In this document: positions 4,919 through 7,512 of the stretch, one piece after another | Position numbering within the stretch: the first letter of the stretch is position 1 | Layout: the number at the start of each line of letters is the position of its first letter | Assembly: GCA_028707745.1 (NCBI GenBank) | Contig: JAQWAJ010000072.1 | Coordinates: 1 to 7,512 of the forward strand | Reading direction: 5' to 3' | DNA: 7,512 nucleotides | Origin: Bacteroidales bacterium | Lineage (GTDB): Bacteria > Bacteroidota > Bacteroidia > Bacteroidales > UBA12481 | The notes under the pieces: model-generated | The model's input: only the letters and a program-made list of their open reading frames with translations | Told to the model about the DNA's origin: nothing | The model's database searches: none | Position numbers and translations under genes: made by a program

Positions 4919-7512
4919 TTAAAATGTTAGGTTGACACCCAGTGAATAAACAGCAGTCACCGGATATGATCCGTAATCAATTCCATTGGAGAGGACATCA
5001 TAACTGCCAATTTCCGGTGTGTATCCGGTAAACTGTGTTAAGGTGAACACGTTGGTTGCCTTGAGATAGACTCTCAGTTCAGCCAATTTGAATTTCCTGG
5101 TGATGGATTCAGGAATGCGATAAGCGAGGGTGACATTTCGCAATCGCAGAAATGATCCGTTCTGGATAAACCGGTCGGATATGGAGTAATTATATCCCCC
5201 GAAAGAGGCCCTTGGCTCAGTATTGCTGGTACCTTCACCGGTCCACCTGTCGAATACATGCTGTTCAAAATTGTATGGGTCAGGGCGTACCACCTCTTTC
5301 CCGTTGAATATCTTATTACCTGCCTGCCCCTGGAAATCGGCCGAGATCTCGAAAGCTTTATAGGCTAGCTCGCAATTAAAACCAAAAACAAATTTCGGAA
5401 TCGAGGAGCCCAGATAGGTACGGTCGAGGCTATTGATAACTCCATCTTTATGGTAATCCACAAAGCGAAGGTCTCCGATACCCGCCTGAGATGCATGAGG
5501 ATAAGCATCCAGTTCAGTCTGGTTTTGGAACACTCCATCAGTCAGATAACCGAAATAAGCGCCGATCGGTAATCCAACCCGGCTTTGAGTGACGGGCTGT
5601 CCATTTGCCAGATAGCCCCCAATCAGCAATGAATCCACGCCACTTGATCCACCGATTGAGAGAACTTCATTATGAATGGTTGAGCCTAAAATACCGATAC
5701 CATAGGTAAAGTCACCGGCCTGATCGCGCCAGTTCAGGGTTAGTTCAATTCCCCGGTTAAGTACTGATCCGGCATTGTATCGGACTTTTTGGCCCAACCC
5801 GTTGCCCAGATGACCCGGTGTGGAAAGCTCCACCAGGATGTCATCTGTAACCCGGTTATAGAAATCAAATTCCCCGGTCAGCCGGTTATTCATCATCCCG
5901 AATTCCAGGCCCAGGTCAGTCTGAGTAGTGCTCTCCCATTTCAGATCGGGATTGCCGCTTTTACCATAGGAAGCAGCAGCGATTGATTCATCGGGATAAC
6001 CAATGATGGCGAAAATGCCGGATTGTACCCTGGCAAACCGGTCGTAATAGCTGATCTTTTCGTTCCCGATCATTCCCCAGCTGGCCCTGAGCTTAAGGCT
6101 GGTAAACATAGGCAGGTTCTTCATGAACTTTTCACGTCCGATATTCCAGCCCGCAGCAAACGATGGGAAGTTGGAAAACCGGTTCTCCCTGGCAAACTTT
6201 GAAGATCCGTCACGACGGAAGGTAACGGTGAACATGTATTTCTCCCGCAGCGTGTAATTGGCTCTGAAGAGATAGGAAAGCATGGAATAATACTCATTGG
6301 GATCCACTCCATTGGTAATCGACTGGATGGTATTGACATTATTGGCTTTGTCATAAATGTAGGAAGGTCCGATGTACCAGAAATCGCTTCCATTGCGAAT
6401 GACATTTTCCCCCGATAGTCCAATCGATTCAGAGTTGGTTTCCTGCATCGTATAACCAGCCACCGCATTAATGCTATGAATGCCAAATGTTTTCGTATAA
6501 TTAAGGGTATTCTCCCAAATCCAGGTTAGTCGCTCGGAATTCCCTTTATAAATATCACTCAGCAGGTTTTGCTGCTGAGAGGCAGTTCCGTCGGGGTTAT
6601 AGACCGTAAAAGCCGGAGTGAAGCTTTTTGATTTGCTGTACGCTGCATCCACACCATAGCTCGATTTCAGGGTAAATCCATCGAGGAAAGAGTATTCACC
6701 ATACAGGTTACCCACTCCTCTGACTCCTGACGAGTAATTATTGGAATATTCGAGATCTGCAAGGGGATTGCCAACGTTATAAACTACTCCAAATGATTTA
6801 TCTGCGTAATAGGGTTCGAGCAGAGGCTGGGCACGATAGGCTGAATAGGTAACGTTTGGTGCATTTTGCTGATTGTAGGGAGCCAGGGTAAAATTATTGC
6901 CAAATTTCAGATGATCAGTCAGTTTGTAAGAGTTATTCACTTTTATTGAATAACGTTTATAGCTTGACTTATCGACAATTCCGTCTTGCTGAATCAAGCC
7001 AACACTCACATAATAGTCGGTTTTCTCGGTAGCGCCGGCAATCGAAAACTGGCTGTTGTGCATGGGTGCAGGGTTAAATACCAGATCCTGCCAATCGGTG
7101 TTGGGCAGCATATCTACATTATTGTAAGTACCCGGGGCAATTTCGTTGGTTATGATTGCAAATTCCCTTCCGTTGAGCAGGTCAATCTTTTTGGCCAGCA
7201 CCTGCATTCCGAATTCCGATGAAAAACTAAAAAGCGGTTTCCCGGATCCTTTGGTTCCGGTTTTGGTAGTAACGATGACAACTCCGTTAGCCCCTCTTGA
7301 TCCATAGATTGCGGTTGCAGAGGCATCTTTCAGCACTTCCATGGAGGCGATATCGGCCGAATTAAGGAAAGAGATATTATCCAGGATCACCCCGTCAACC
7401 ACATAGATTGGCGACGAATTGTTAAAGGTGCCCACCCCCCTGATTCTTACTACGGGAGATGCTCCCGGAGCTCCTGAAGTACTGGTTACCTGAACTCCTG
7501 CAACTTTTCCCT
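4919..7512 (-). CDS. SusC/RagA-family TonB-dependent outer-membrane transporter, N-terminus beyond right edge
   Basis: The reading frame stays open from the stop at 4921-4919 to the right edge, giving 863 visible residues. A GTG at 7435 could be taken as a start, but the 25 codons before it encode GKVAGVQVTSTSGAPGASP and VVRIRG, a standard SusC plug segment, so it is internal. Visible residues 25-41 (GVGTFNNSSPIYVVDGV) and 57-85 (MEVLKDASATAIYGSRGANG, then VVIVTTKTG) are plug-domain hallmarks. The rest is the beta-barrel, ending in alternating residues with a terminal Phe (SLGVNLTF), typical of outer-membrane barrels. SusC proteins are usually about 1000 residues or more, so the signal peptide, any carboxypeptidase-regulatory-like domain and the TonB box are outside the window. 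It imports oligosaccharides across the outer membrane using TonB-ExbBD energy, in complex with the SusD encoded 5 nt downstream. No frameshift or premature stop is seen in the visible part. Confidence 0.97.
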   Translation of the reverse strand, partial: GKVAGVQVTSTSGAPGASPVVRIRGVGTFNNSSPIYVVDGVILDNISFLNSADIASMEVLKDASATAIYGSRGANGVVIVTTKTGTKGSGKPLFSFSSEFGMQVLAKKIDLLNGREFAIITNEIAPGTYNNVDMLPNTDWQDLVFNPAPMHNSQFSIAGATEKTDYYVSVGLIQQDGIVDKSSYKRYSIKVNNSYKLTDHLKFGNNFTLAPYNQQNAPNVTYSAYRAQPLLEPYYADKSFGVVYNVGNPLADLEYSNNYSSGVRGVGNLYGEYSFLDGFTLKSSYGVDAAYSKSKSFTPAFTVYNPDGTASQQQNLLSDIYKGNSERLTWIWENTLNYTKTFGIHSINAVAGYTMQETNSESIGLSGENVIRNGSDFWYIGPSYIYDKANNVNTIQSITNGVDPNEYYSMLSYLFRANYTLREKYMFTVTFRRDGSSKFARENRFSNFPSFAAGWNIGREKFMKNLPMFTSLKLRASWGMIGNEKISYYDRFARVQSGIFAIIGYPDESIAAASYGKSGNPDLKWESTTQTDLGLEFGMMNNRLTGEFDFYNRVTDDILVELSTPGHLGNGLGQKVRYNAGSVLNRGIELTLNWRDQAGDFTYGIGILGSTIHNEVLSIGGSSGVDSLLIGGYLANGQPVTQSRVGLPIGAYFGYLTDGVFQNQTELDAYPHASQAGIGDLRFVDYHKDGVINSLDRTYLGSSIPKFVFGFNCELAYKAFEISADFQGQAGNKIFNGKEVVRPDPYNFEQHVFDRWTGEGTSNTEPRASFGGYNYSISDRFIQNGSFLRLRNVTLAYRIPESITRKFKLAELRVYLKATNVFTLTQFTGYTPEIGSYDVLSNGIDYGSYPVTAVYSLGVNLTF

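Noticed and set aside
5074..7222. Small frames within the SusC gene (5074-5268, 5789-5986, 6121-6486, 6986-7222)
   Set aside because: The SusC frame is continuous here with typical barrel sequence; these frames lack any recognisable motif, including the longest (121 codons at 6121-6486).

Overview
The window is a stretch of a Bacteroidota (Bacteroidetes) polysaccharide utilization locus (PUL). All genes lie on the minus strand, so transcription runs from high to low coordinates. The phylum call rests on an adjacent SusC/SusD pair, on several consecutive lipoproteins, and on the lack of strong Shine-Dalgarno sequences before the starts. The order or genus cannot be resolved from this sequence.

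Layout in transcription order: (1) a SusC-type TonB-dependent outer-membrane transporter, cut by the right edge so that its signal peptide, N-terminal domain and start of the plug are missing (7512 to 4919); (2) a complete SusD-type glycan-binding lipoprotein starting 5 nt after the SusC stop (4913 to 3426); (3) a lipoprotein with one bacterial Ig-like module and a LamG/concanavalin-A-like domain, in the position where PULs usually carry a surface glycan-binding protein (3369 to 2101); (4) a 61-nt gap holding a strong hairpin; (5) a lipoprotein with two Ig-like modules and a GH144-type catalytic domain, the family often labelled 'glucoamylase family protein' but whose characterized members cleave beta-1,2-glucan (2039 to 81); (6) the first 23 codons of a further lipoprotein, cut by the left edge (71 to 1).

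How it probably works (inference): the LamG protein and SusD capture glycan at the cell surface, the GH144 enzyme shortens it, and SusC imports the oligosaccharides through the outer membrane using TonB energy. If the GH144 assignment holds, the likely substrate is a beta-1,2-glucan. A GH3-type beta-glucosidase would be expected nearby to finish the job, and the truncated gene at the left edge could be that or another enzyme. No regulator and no promoter for the operon are in view; both would lie beyond the right edge or elsewhere.

There is no gap over 300 bases without a gene. I see no RNA genes, mobile elements, CRISPR arrays or long repeats. The locus looks like a well-formed but largely conventional PUL. 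The least ordinary parts are the hairpin between the binding-protein gene and the enzyme gene, the Ig-like extension of the enzyme, and the Ig-like module shared by two neighbouring products.
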